The position numbers were made by a program, and so were the translations under genes. 12,765 nucleotides of DNA. It comes from Cryoendolithus antarcticus. Lineage: Eukaryota; Ascomycota; Dothideomycetes; Cladosporiales; Cladosporiaceae. The DNA lies in assembly GCA_002077065.1 (NCBI GenBank), contig NAJO01000141.1, forward strand, positions 1 through 12,765. The letters are read 5' to 3'. The first letter of the stretch is position 1, and each line of letters begins with the position of its first letter. The notes under the pieces are model-generated. The model saw only the letters and a list, made by a program, of their open reading frames with translations, did not search any database and was not told where the DNA came from. Positions 1 to 8,440 of the stretch are shown piece by piece.

Positions 1-1226
1 AACAAAATAATGACCGAGACCTACACTCGGGCACTAGAAGGATGTAAAGTAGATAGCTGCCTTCTGCGGAGAGGAGAGAAGTTGACCAGGGCGTGCTAGA
101 GCCGGACCTTGGGAGTGTAGCGAAGGATCAAGTGTTCTAATGTGGCGTGATTCGAACGTGCTTTAGGACCGATGTGTGCCGCAGGGCCATCGATGATCCG
201 TGCGTGTCTTTCGTCGGGTCCCTTCAAATAACGTGCGCGTTACTCTTTGCTAACTAAATGTAGAACGCTCGGTGGCCTTCGATTACGTGGCAACGACTGT
301 CCTCTTCTTGGTCTGCAGGTGGTTGACTACAAACGCACGCACACGTGCTGTACAACGGGAATCTCGTCTTCTGCCTTGGCGCTGGAGTCTTGCCCAGTGG
401 CCCTACTAGACATACTCCGGAGTCGGTTGTCCGTTGGCATGATGTGTCGCTCTACCCCTTACCTCCCGGGCCTGAGTCACGGTGGTCGGCCTCGCTACAA
501 TCCAAATCAAATGTGCAGAACTCTTCTGGTGCAGGATTTATGTTAGCTTCGAAGCCATTTCGGGTCCTTGACGCATAAACCTCGATCAGGCCAGCGATTA
601 GCAGCGTTGGGATGAACGCTTACATGGACGCCGTTACTCGCACCCATAAATCTCCGGTCAAAGTGTTAGGCTTTGATTCGAACCACTTAACGCGATTTCT
701 TGACTCTGACTGCATGGCGCACGCTCATCTTACGCGCGGACGTCATACAAAGCGTCCGCAGTACAAGTTCCCGTGGTACAGAGCTGCCGCATCACTGTGT
801 TGGGCAAGGCGCTCAAGCTGTAATGGGTCCTGTCAATGTCCATTACCGCTATCAATCGACAACATCATGCTGAGGGCGAGAATAGCCGTGATTGGGATAA
901 CGACTCGATGTTCATGCTCGCGTTTCTGTTCGCCTGACCCGTTTGACATCACCACTTGGACGACTCGATGGGCGATCAATGCAGGCCGGACTCGGCTCTA
1001 CGACAGCTCTGATTCCCCATGTTCTGATCTCGAAGATCGCCATTACCTGAGACCACATCGGATTCAAACACCATCACGCAGATGGGAATTGCCGCCGTGT
1101 CGACCGCATACGGCTAGCGTGTATGTTGGTCTGCTCATTACGCTCATAATCGACGAGCTGGTAATTCGCACTAATCAATATCACAAGAGACTATTCGACA
1201 AGCCACCTCCTCTGTCAGTCGTAAGT
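1..1226. other. No convincing gene in the left flank
   Basis: This stretch has short open frames on both strands (for example about 247-578 +) and a longer one from 612 that runs in frame into the zinc-cluster gene. Their translations are rich in Cys, His and Arg, show no domain or motif I recognise, and have no clear promoter. The only structure I can support is a 42-bp inverted-repeat arm at 122-163, whose partner lies near 2226-2269. The region may be degraded repeat or intergenic DNA. Confidence 0.5.
122..163 (+). repeat. Left arm of a 42-bp inverted repeat
   Basis: The sequence from 122 (cgaaggatcaagtgttct, continuing to the gaacgtgcttt end) matches the reverse complement of about 2226-2269 with four transition differences and one single-base gap. 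The arms are about 2.1 kb apart and enclose the zinc-cluster gene and one copy of the 221-bp repeat. Similarity fades on both sides of the arm and no target-site duplication is visible. It could be the terminal repeat of a small transposon relic, or two fragments of one repeat in opposite orientation. Confidence 0.7.
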
Positions 1227-1645
1227 ATGAGTGTTCATCATACTCGAGTGCGGAAAGCTTGTGTTCGCTGTAGGTTGAAAAAGGGAAAGTGTGATGGACA
1301 CTTGCCTTGTAACAAATGCAAAGGTGACGATAGTATCTGTACCTACAGGTCGGTCTGCCCCTACCTCGCCGCATGATCGATGCACAACTGACCAAGATAA
1401 CCCATGACAGTCGCAAAAGAATCGACCGCAATCGAGTCTACACGAGGTCATACGTTGATATATTGGAACGTCAGCACATCCACTCAATGTACCAGCGTTT
1501 GCAGCATGCTAGCACTGTTCCCGATATGGAAGAGCCACCGGACATTCATACAGTCCTCTGCTCGCTCGGACTGGTCAACGAGCGAATGGGCTACGACGAG
1601 ACGTGCAGCTTGATCTCTGGTTCACCCCGCTCTTGCTCGCATTGA
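1227..1645 (+). CDS. Zn(II)2Cys6 transcription factor, truncated N-terminal part (two exons)
   Basis: Fungal Zn2Cys6 proteins are nuclear regulators that bind DNA through six cysteines holding two zinc ions. Residues about 11-40 show a perfect C-x2-C-x6-C-x5-C-x2-C-x6-C cluster (ACVRCRLKKGKCDGHLPC followed by NKC and a final Cys). The frame breaks right after it unless an intron at 1349-1410 is removed (62 nt, donor gtcggt, branch aactgac, acceptor gacag). Splicing gives CTYSRKRIDRNRVYTRSYVD, the linker and short helix seen after the cluster in one group of these factors. Exons are 1227-1348 and 1411-1645, giving 118 aa, far shorter than a normal member. I chose the ATG at 1227 because it lies ten residues before the cluster; the open frame upstream to 612 looks non-coding. 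The protein probably once continued in another frame into 1620-1931. Family call firm; target genes unknown. Confidence 0.75.
1349..1410 (+). other. Intron in the zinc-cluster gene
   Basis: This 62-nt GT-AG intron has a weak donor (gtcggt), a CTGAC branch site in aactgacc, and acceptor gacag about 20 nt later. Removing it joins the cysteine cluster in one frame to the basic linker and helix in another, which is the main evidence that it is real. Confidence 0.75.
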
Positions 1646-1931
1646 GGACACATGCATAGCGCTTGTAGAAGGACTGTGCCCAATTCTTTCCTGGGGACTT
1701 GTTCGCTCTGTCCGGTGGGGATCGCCTTCGGGCGAGGCTGAAGGTAATCGAGCCTACATACTTTATTCGCACGGGACGCCCGAGAGCATCCTGCTGTACT
1801 AAGAACTTCACAAGCGCTTTCTCTTCCGGTGGGGTGAGGTACTGCTAGCTTCTCGCCTTGTGATTAAGCGACCTTCGTCCGCGTGCGCGATGTTAGAGGG
1901 TAGTGCGAGGGATGTCGCTATGATCTGCTAG
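1614..1931 (+). pseudogene. Probable broken C-terminal part of the zinc-cluster gene
   Basis: An open frame one base out of register with the zinc-cluster exon starts just after a TGA at 1611-1613. It reads in a coding-like way (HPALARIEDTCIALVEGLCP), passes into the 221-bp repeat, meets TAA at 1800-1802, then stays open to TAG at 1929-1931. Skipping one base near 1619 would join it to the upstream exon, so a one-base insertion is a simple explanation. The part from 1743 is under coding-type constraint: compared with the inverted copy at 11224-11444, 10 of 13 differences are synonymous third-position changes. The internal TAA corresponds to a Ser codon (tca) in the other copy. No domain recognised. 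That it belongs to the zinc-cluster gene is inference from adjacency. Confidence 0.5.
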
Positions 1932-1961
1932 AGCACGGAATGATGTCGGCACGCTAAGTGG
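1741..1961 (+). repeat. 221-bp repeat, copy A
   Basis: This runs from aaggtaatcgagcctacat to gtcggcacgctaagtgg and matches the reverse complement of 11224-11444 without gaps, with 13 differences in 221 bases (about 94% identity). Similarity stops sharply at both ends. Most differences fall at third codon positions of the frame ending at 1931, and the last 30 bases after the stop are identical. The unit looks like a gene tail plus the start of its 3' flank. I see no terminal inverted repeats within the unit and no clear target-site duplication. Confidence 0.95.
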
Positions 1962-2225
1962 AAGACGCTGTGCCGGTAATGGACTGGCTCGGTCGGACAT
2001 AGTTGCTTACGTGACGATAGCAGCGAGATGTGGCCTGCAAGCAAATCCTATCTAGCATGCGGCTCTGCTACGCAGCAGCAAGGAAACCTCGTCACGTGGC
2101 AAATAGATGCTTCTAGAATCTCAAGCCTGCGCCACAATCCATCCCGGCGTTAGCAATAATGTGGTTATCTACTATTATCGAGATACATTGACAGACGTGA
2201 TTCACAAGACTCGCTTATGCACGCT

Positions 2226-2269
2226 AGAGCACGTTCAAATCACGCCACATCAGAACACTTGAATCCTTC
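2226..2269 (-). repeat. Right arm of a 42-bp inverted repeat
   Basis: Read on the minus strand this repeats the arm at 122-163 (tgaaggattcaagtgttct, then atgtggcgtgatttgaacgt and a gctctag end). The differences are C/T or G/A transitions, as expected from cytosine deamination in an old repeat. The word gctagagcacg also occurs at the end of the 221-bp repeat, but the match there is too short to show a shared origin. Confidence 0.7.
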
Positions 2270-2705
2270 ACTGAACGGGACTCTCGGGTACATGTCCCTT
2301 GTATCGGGTCCATTTAGAATTCCGGGGCAGTACTCTATACCACGATGGCTTCTCGCCCGACACTCTTAGAAATGGCGAGACTCCTCGAAACGTGATCTAG
2401 CAGGGGTGAAATTGGAAAGCTTTGATCGATGGTATCGACAAAGTTATCGAATGCCCAACTAATAGACGGCAACTTTCGTTGCCACTCGGCCTTGTCGTAA
2501 AGGGATAGCTACTAAGCAATGGTACCTGAAGACACTTTGATCGGCTTGCGAGAAAGAGGTTTGTGAGGTGTGAAATGTGAATCTGGCTCGTATCGGAGGG
2601 TGGCTCGCCACGCAGGGGTGGACGTTAGGCGGTGTAAAGATAAATAACTCGTACACGCTACTTTCAGGCATTACTACTTACGGAATTATGCCCAAGCTAT
2701 CAGCA

Positions 2706-3035
2706 TCAGAATCTCCTGCATCGCTCTCCCGTCCATGGACGCGAGTCGTAGCGTTGTCGCACTGCGGATCGGCTGCGACCGAAGAGCGACTGCGATGGCG
2801 GAGGCGCCGGGACTGCGGCAGGTTCACATGCTGGTTGACGCGCGATCACTACAGTCGCGGATGCGGGCGGTCCGGCAGGTTTTTGACGAGCCGCTTTCTT
2901 GTCGCGCCGTAGCCTGCGCGCTCCTTTGCGAGCGGCTTTGTCAGCTTTCGCCGCCTTTTTGCGCTGCTGCATTCCGTCGTTGTGTCCAAAAGCGAGTTTC
3001 GCGCGTTGGTGGGCTGGGTGCCAAGTCCGCGGCAT
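2706..3035 (-). CDS. Possible Lys/Ala-rich hypothetical protein
   Basis: An open frame of 109 codons. Its middle is rich in Lys, Ala and Arg (RKKAAKADKAARKGARRLRR), and an Ala/Pro-rich stretch follows. The composition resembles basic disordered or histone H1-like tails, but there is no domain, no clear promoter and no splice support. The other two minus-strand frames are also partly open here, so this could be chance in GC-rich DNA or a piece of a decayed gene. It is not recognisably the missing patatin domain. Confidence 0.2.
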   Translation of the reverse strand: MPRTWHPAHQRAKLAFGHNDGMQQRKKAAKADKAARKGARRLRRDKKAARQKPAGPPASATVVIARQPACEPAAVPAPPPSQSLFGRSRSAVRQRYDSRPWTGERCRRF

Positions 3036-3171
3036 GCAAAGACCAAAAAGACGAAGCTAAAGGCTAAGCGGTTGCCATCACGGCCGTGTAGGCGATACAA
3101 CACGGCTATGATCTAGACTGATAGTCTTCTTGTTCATGACACCCCACCCACCGTGGAGCGCACCTTACTCC

Positions 3172-4760
3172 TTACTTCTCACTCCATGGGACTTTATCGC
3201 ATCGGACACATTCCAGTGCGGTCAATAATCCATGCTTGACCACCGTGGGCGGTAGTAATTGTATAGTCGCCGGCTGATCATTTTGACCGCATAGTAAACA
3301 CGCAGTTAGTTTATATGCATACTTCTGCTCGTTGGACTGGGTCCCAAAAGAGCGAATGCACGTGTCGCAGATGGCATGGCCACACGGCAACACCTTCTCT
3401 GGCGCCCTCATAATGCATAGCAAACAAGTTTTGTGAGATCTGAGGCCGAGAACGAACGGTCTCAAGCCCTCCAGCCGATAATGGTGGAAGGCCACCGGGC
3501 TACTGTCATGATCATCGCGCAAGGCCTTCTCGTCAATCTCGAGTGTTTTGCGCAGGTTGCGTATTACCCTTTCGGACGTCTCTGGCTGTCGGTACATCTC
3601 CTGAAGCGCGAGTAGACAAGGATCGCGGTACATCTCGTCGAATAAAATCGTGATGGGCATGTCTGCTGTAAGATTAGTCAACGGTGCGGAATTCGAAATC
3701 ACGAAGACGTACCATGAGAGCCAAGTGGGAATGTTGAAAGGAGGATCGCCGACGACAACAAGGGAACGACCAAATGCCACAGATACGCCTCCGAGGGAAG
3801 CAGTGAGAGCAACTCACGGACGTGCGTACTCAACGCTACCAGCGAGAAGCCTTCAGGCCGGCTCGCTGCAGCGTAGGAAAACATGGAACGTCGGTCGTGT
3901 TGGTAATGATTCAGCAGGCGGCTGCTGAGTGCTAGAGCATGTTCATGTCGGAATTGCAGACCGCTGGCGCGACGTGCGGAGAGTGCGCTCTGTTTAATCG
4001 AACAAAGTCTCCTCCGAAGCTGTGCGCAGCGATCCTTTGCACTTGCTCTTTTCCTTAGGCCAAGTACGCGGACTTCGTGGAAGTGAAGCTTCAATCTCTC
4101 ATCAACTCTGTCGTCTACACCGCATGCCTCGACGGTCACGTCTCTTACAAGTTGAAGAAGCTTGGCCTCAATGCTGTGCGAGTCGAAGTGCCTAGCTGCG
4201 CTTTCGAAGACGACGAGCACGCGTGGCAGGGCTGCAAATGTCATCATGGACGCTGGTTGATGCGCGATCTGCTCTGCGATGAGACTCGCTACACCCTTCA
4301 ATCCACCAAGATCAACAGCAAAATAGCATAGAGTATCGCAAAGGGGGAGTATTGAGCGGCCACATAATTCATTGGCGATCTTGCGGCGAGTCAGCGGCTC
4401 AAGACCATGGGCCATGAGATCAATGGTTCGTTTCGTGGAAGGACGTGTGTTCCTCTGGAGGAAAATCTTCCCCGTATCCCAGGCTTGCAGTTCATAGTCA
4501 ATAAAGACTGTTGAGACGTCCTTCGACAGAGATGTCTGCCAGAGATATGCCTGACCGTGTCCACCAAGCAGTATACCCCGCGGATCCACCCCGAGGAACT
4601 GACGAAGGATATCTGACTTGAATCGCCGTCCCACCATTAATGTGAAGTTATGGTAGGGTGATTCTAACCGTTTCAGCTGTTGCATAGCCTCAGGTTGCTC
4701 CACGACAGTGATCGATGTCCTGGAGTAAGTCATTGACAGCCACGCAGGATTCGAGGCCAT
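3172..4760 (-). CDS. Patatin-like protein (PLP) family, N-terminal region and RING finger only; phospholipase domain missing
   Basis: Exons 4760-3713 and 3665-3172 flank a 47-nt intron (donor gtacgt, branch gactaat, acceptor ttacag) and give 513 aa. Residues about 1-350 match the region that precedes the RING in long fungal patatin-like proteins, with stretches such as CYFAVDLGGLKGVASLIAEQ, LPRVLVVFESA and HVRELLSLLP; the nucleotide-binding-like loop (MVGRRFKSD) lacks a Walker A motif. A C3HC4 RING lies at about residues 430-475: C-x2-C-x10-C-x-H-x2-C-x2-C-x19-C-x2-C. In the family a patatin lipase domain follows, normally opened by PPTAG and a GGGxRG loop. Here only a degraded start is left (LLPPTVVKHGLLTALEC) before TAA at 3172. 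Intact members are much longer, so this copy cannot be a lipase; it is a pseudogene or a RING-only derivative. Start: 4760 has family-like sequence right after it; an in-frame ATG at 4853 is the alternative. Confidence 0.75.
3666..3712 (-). other. Intron in the PLP gene
   Basis: A 47-nt intron read on the minus strand: donor gtacgt right after the codons for GSH, branch sequence ttgactaatc, acceptor cttacag. It joins two overlapping frames and restores continuity between TFPLGSH and ADMPITILFDEMYRDP, which is what the family has at this point. Confidence 0.85.
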
Positions 4761-4989
4761 GACGGCATGCGCGTGACATTGTGGCGGTATAGCCGTAGGG
4801 CGTGATGCTTTATAGTCGACTGCCTTACGTACTGCGCTCTGTAATGTGGCCAAGTGTAGGCCGGATTTCAGGAAACAGTATCCTGGAAACTGGCTTCAGA
4901 ACCGTGCAGCCATGCACGAGGCACACTGTGCCGCCGGTCAATTGCGAGGTATTACACTCAGTCAATTTGGAGGTTCTCCATGCCAGACT
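4761..4989. promoter_or_regulatory. Divergent intergenic region between the PLP and DUF3723 genes
   Basis: The two genes are head to head, with about 229 bp between the chosen start codons. I see no strong TATA box; tttatag at 4810-4816 is the nearest A/T-rich motif. Both frames can be extended into the gap (ATG at 4853 on the minus strand, ATG at 4846 on the plus strand), and the extended frames would overlap, which favours the shorter starts. A shared promoter is inference from layout. Confidence 0.45.
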
Positions 4990-7900
4990 ATGGACGTCCA
5001 AGTCAATCCAATCGATACGCAACAGCGTTGCATAGGCCTGGTGCGGGTGTCGTTGCAGGCGCTGGTGTTTGAAGACAGCCGACACCGAAATTTATCCGAG
5101 GCCAACGTCACTCGGTTGCAACGCATCTACGAAGTTGAGGGCTGCCAACGCACTGAACCGCGAAACTTCATAGACATACTCCTTGACCGCGAAGATGCAG
5201 ATCATGCGACATGCTTGCCGGCCTCTTCTTCGACACAGCTCGACTGGTCAACCGCTCCGCGGCTATCCATCGAGCGTGTCAGATGTCTTACTGGACTGCA
5301 CCGCGTCCGTGCAGCTGAGCGTCATCTTGCGCCCAATGACCAGTGGTGGATAGCGAGAATCCACACCAGCGGTGCGTTCTCGAATATTTCGCGAGAGGCG
5401 ATTGGATATTGACTGTGTTAGACACCGATGATGAGACGCGTAGGCAGCTAGCAGAGGAGTACAGCAATGAGAGGGCACACGGTGATGGCGAAATACTACA
5501 CAAGATCAGGTCATGTCACAAACGCGGTGACCGCGACAATGAGAATAAGTGGTGGGCTCGCTTGACCGAGTCGAAAAGGAAGGATCTGCGTCAGCTACTT
5601 CGGGATCATCGTTTCGTTGCTGCCTTCGACGATCTGCTGCCGTGGTCCGGCCTCTGGCAGCCCGTACAGCTTGGAACGTTACATCGATTGTTGACGATGA
5701 AGTGCGACGAGGTAGGCGATGGACAAGTCTCAGCTACAGAGTGCCGGCGTTAACCCATGCCAGGAATTGCTCAATTACCTGGCACATGTGCGTTCGGTGT
5801 GGTCAGGTATCACACGGGGCATCGTTGAAAGTGCGGTGGATTCCCTGACCGTCGAGAGTCTGCAAGGGCTCGCACCACGCTGGTCGTCCGCCGATGCTCA
5901 GCGCATCGAACGGCTTGTCGATGACAAACATTTCTTCCCTGGTATCTCCCGCGACATTGTTCGCAACTCGGAGCTTCCGAATATCAAGGGAGTGGCTACT
6001 GCAATTCCAAGCCTTTTCACCTTCTTCGAAGACATCAAATACCTGGAGCCGTGCGCGAGAATTATGCGGCTGTTGCTGCCTGGCAGCACCACCAACGCTC
6101 GAAACGGGCTCTCAATACAGCTGGGACTAATGCGACATCACTTTCCGACAACGGATGCCGTGATTTCTGTCGAGTATGCGCAGGGCGATATGCGTAATCA
6201 ACACGCAGCAGAGTGCGATAAGTTCACCTTGCAGTACCAGCAGCTGTGGCTGTTTGCAATACGAAACTTTACACGAATGACAAATACCACTGCGCGCAAA
6301 GAGCGCAAGAAAGATAGACCTATGGCGATTGAGCCGAGTCCGATCGTCTGGCGGGAATTTTGCCATCTTGCATGGCTGTGCGACTTCCGGACAGAGGAGT
6401 TAGAACAGCTACGCAAACATGATCGTGAAGGCGAGGTTGTGCGGCAATTGTTTCAACAGCATGGGTACCGGACAGAGGTTCACGCGACCGCAATGCAACA
6501 GGTTGCTGACTTGATCCGATCTCTGGGCCAGAGGCGCGGTCTGCTGGTTGAGCCCAACTTCGCTTGCGAGCGTGACCTCGCCTTAGCTCAGCGTTGCGGC
6601 CGTCCGTACGAAGACGATCACCGTCTTGACAGCCCTTGCATGTTCTTGCCTCAGATCTACGCGGCTCCGCAACTCCAGTCTGTCTATGTTTCATCCTTCT
6701 TTCGCAAATGGGCTATGGCACGAATGTTTCTAGGCATCGACTTGGTAGGTCATCTGTTTCAGTCAACACACGCTGAGCCTCGACGTCACTAGCCTGCGAC
6801 TGACTCCGCGCAGAGAACGAATATTATCTTCAATGCACCCACGCAGCATACCGATCCCATGGAGTTTGAGAACATCAATCCTCAGGAGTTACTAGTACGA
6901 AACTTGCGCGCCGAGCTGGCAAACACCAAGCGTTCATGGGAAATCACTCGAACACAACATGAGGAGACTTCGACAAGGTTGCGCGACATGTTACAGGCTA
7001 AGGAGAAGCGCGATCATGATTTTCTCGCGGCACAGGTAGCCTGCAACGGGGCAAACCAGACCTGCGAGGCTCAAGCGTCCAAATTACAATAGATGACCTC
7101 AGAGATGGGCCAACTTGAGGTGCAAAACGCACAGGCTCGGGCAGAATTACTCGAGCAGCACCGTTTCGAGATATCGAGAATGAGCGAGCAGCTCCGCCTG
7201 CAGGCTGAAGAAACTACGAGGATAAAAGAGCATGGTATGACTCTCGAACGCCTGCTCCACACCACCGCACAGGAGGTCACACATTCGTCGGACCAGTATC
7301 GCACCGAGCTTACAAGTCTGGCGGCCAATCTTCGCTCGACGGCGGACGAGAACGCGGACCTCACTCGGCAACTGAGCTGCATGAAGAACGAACGCGCACA
7401 GCTTTTGCTTCAGCACGATTCTGATCGTGAAGCCGCCGCAATAAGTCTCCAATCGCTTGCTGACGATAATCTGCAAATGAAGAAGTCAGAGGCAAGCGCG
7501 CACGAGAAGCTCACTCGCGCATCGCATGAGATCACAGCGCTTCTTAGCACACGAGATCAGTTAAGATTGCAGAACGATGACTTACTGTCGAAGCTGGAAC
7601 TCGCCCTCGACAAACGACACGTACAGAAGCAGTCGGGTGTAGTTATGAGTGACGGCATATCTGAACATAGTGCTTTCATCGACCTCTACGGTAAGTTGCA
7701 GCCCCCGTCAGAGAGACTGCCCACGTCCCGTCCCAGCTAAATACCAAATAGCTGCCCTGACTGCGGCCACCGCTCTCGTGGACTCCTCGAGCGATACTGC
7801 AAGCCACACATCGAGCGTGTTAGCTATACGAGACTGTTCTACAACATCGCATGGACTCCCTGTGATACACGAGATATTTCTGCCTTTGCAGGTGGCCAGA

Positions 7901-8212
7901 CCTGCCTACGATGTGTTGCAACGAATGGCGGTGGGACAATACGATCTGTGTGTTGGAGGCAGCGTTCAAGTGATCGTCCCCGGAACACCGGCGACAGACA
8001 TAGCTCTGAAGTGGCAAAACTCTGGCATGATTTGGAGATTGCCCTCCAATAACGCCGCGGACATCAGGCGGCACATCTCACCCGGGGGTGATTTTGATAA
8101 AGCGTTGTCAAGGTTCAACTTACGAGACCGACATGCCACTGGGCGGCAAGCTGTCATCAGGACTGCGCAGGATAGGACTGCAGAGTTCAGTGGCGTTCAG
8201 AAAAGAAAGTGA
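4990..8212 (+). CDS. DUF3723 family protein with C-terminal coiled coil
   Basis: DUF3723 proteins are fungal proteins of unknown function, often in accessory regions and recurrent in Starship transposons. Read as exons 4990-5371, 5422-5711, 5764-6744, 6793-7035, 7093-7690 and 7752-8212, the gene has no stops and gives 984 aa. Family signatures in order: RHRNLSEANVTRLQRIYEVE, CLTGLHRVRAAERHLAPNDQ, GDGEILHKIR, WWARLTESKRKDLRQL, LLPWSGLWQPVQLGTLHRLL, IPSLFTFFEDIKYLEPCARI, YQQLWLFAIRNFTRM and VSSFFRKW. The DUF3723 part covers about residues 10-550; a long coiled coil with few Pro or Gly follows at about 580-808, then an unrecognised C-terminal segment ending in KRK. ARKERKKDRP is a possible nuclear signal. 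The first two introns are certain from conserved sequence; the fifth is good (gtaagt donor). The third and fourth remove in-frame TAG codons and keep the frame; if either is not spliced the protein ends at 6792 or 7092. Start 4990 is the first ATG near the conserved region; 4846 is possible. Confidence 0.88.
5372..5421 (+). other. DUF3723 intron 1
   Basis: A 50-nt intron with donor gtgcgt, branch tattgact and acceptor tgttag. It links WWIARIHTS to DTDDETRRQLAEEYSNER across a frame change, matching the continuous order seen in DUF3723 proteins. Confidence 0.9.
5712..5763 (+). other. DUF3723 intron 2
   Basis: A 52-nt intron with donor gtaggc, branch cgttaac and acceptor tgccag. It joins LLTMKCDE to ELLNYLAHVRSVWSGI, the expected order in the family. 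Confidence 0.9.
6745..6792 (+). other. DUF3723 intron 3 (acceptor uncertain)
   Basis: Donor gtaggt at 6745; acceptor cactag at 6792 gives a 48-nt intron that removes the TAG at 6790-6792 and keeps the frame. A second acceptor, gcgcag at 6813 (69 nt, after gactgac), also keeps the frame. If unspliced, the protein ends soon after the conserved VSSFFRKW motif. The reading after it (QRTNIIFNAP and a coiled coil in the same frame) argues for splicing. Confidence 0.65.
7036..7092 (+). other. DUF3723 intron 4, or an exon segment with a premature TAG
   Basis: An in-frame TAG at 7090-7092 interrupts the coiled coil. A GT-AG interval from gtagcc at 7036 to caatag at 7092 is 57 nt, a multiple of three, and removing it leaves the coil continuous. 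The 18 codons in it (VACNGANQTCEAQASKLQ) are less helix-like than the flanks, which favours an intron, but the donor is weak and no good branch site is visible. The alternative is a nonsense change such as CAG to TAG. Confidence 0.5.
7691..7751 (+). other. DUF3723 intron 5
   Basis: A 61-nt intron with consensus donor gtaagt, branch-like cagctaaat and acceptor aaatag. It moves the frame from SAFIDLY into a downstream frame open to the stop at 8210-8212, extending the protein by about 150 residues. Without it the frame ends at 7740. Confidence 0.75.
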
Positions 8213-8440
8213 TCTCTGCGTTACCGCAAACAATGGATAAACTCCTGACTGCTGCATCTTACGGATGGGAATATGCGAGCGAAAGGTCCACATCAAGAAA
8301 CGAGTGGACATCTTAGAGAGTTTTATGTACAGAAACGTCATAACAAGACAATTGCGCACTTTCGAGGTCGAAATACTCGTTGACGATGGTAACTGTAGAC
8401 TGATCCCCTCCGTCATGAAGGCACGCTCTCCGTGAAGCGA
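8213..8440. other. Intergenic gap between convergent gene ends
   Basis: The DUF3723 gene and the minus-strand Ser/Pro/Arg-rich gene end towards each other across about 228 bp. No gene or clear terminator or poly(A) signal stands out; the gap presumably holds both 3' ends. Confidence 0.5.

Larger units (their letters stand above)
1962..3171. other. Stretch without a recognised gene
   Basis: Apart from the inverted-repeat arm at 2226-2269 and a weak Lys/Ala-rich minus-strand frame at 2706-3035, nothing here is recognisable. The minus-strand sequence just below 3172 is where the patatin phospholipase domain of the neighbouring gene would be expected. I found neither the oxyanion-hole GGGxRG motif nor the GxSxG nucleophile motif there, so that domain seems to be deleted or replaced. 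Confidence 0.5.

Noticed and set aside
612..1226. N-terminal extension of the zinc-cluster protein by 205 codons
   Set aside because: The frame is open but the translation is rich in Cys, His and Arg with no recognisable structure, and Zn2Cys6 clusters of this type usually sit near the N-terminus; the ATG at 1227 fits better.
1731..1751. Target-site duplication at the outer edges of the 221-bp repeats
   Set aside because: The only shared flanking bases are TG, too short to be meaningful.
3931..3955. A third copy of the gctagagcacg repeat word inside the PLP gene
   Set aside because: Similarity is limited to about 20 bases and lies in coding sequence whose frame is intact on both sides, so an insertion is unlikely.
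4846..4989. Upstream start for the DUF3723 gene
   Set aside because: The extra 48 residues do not resemble the family and would overlap the longest reading of the divergent PLP gene; kept only as an alternative.
6320..6694. Minus-strand open frame within the DUF3723 gene
   Set aside because: It lies opposite sequence that carries strong DUF3723 motifs on the plus strand and reads as composition-driven shadow.
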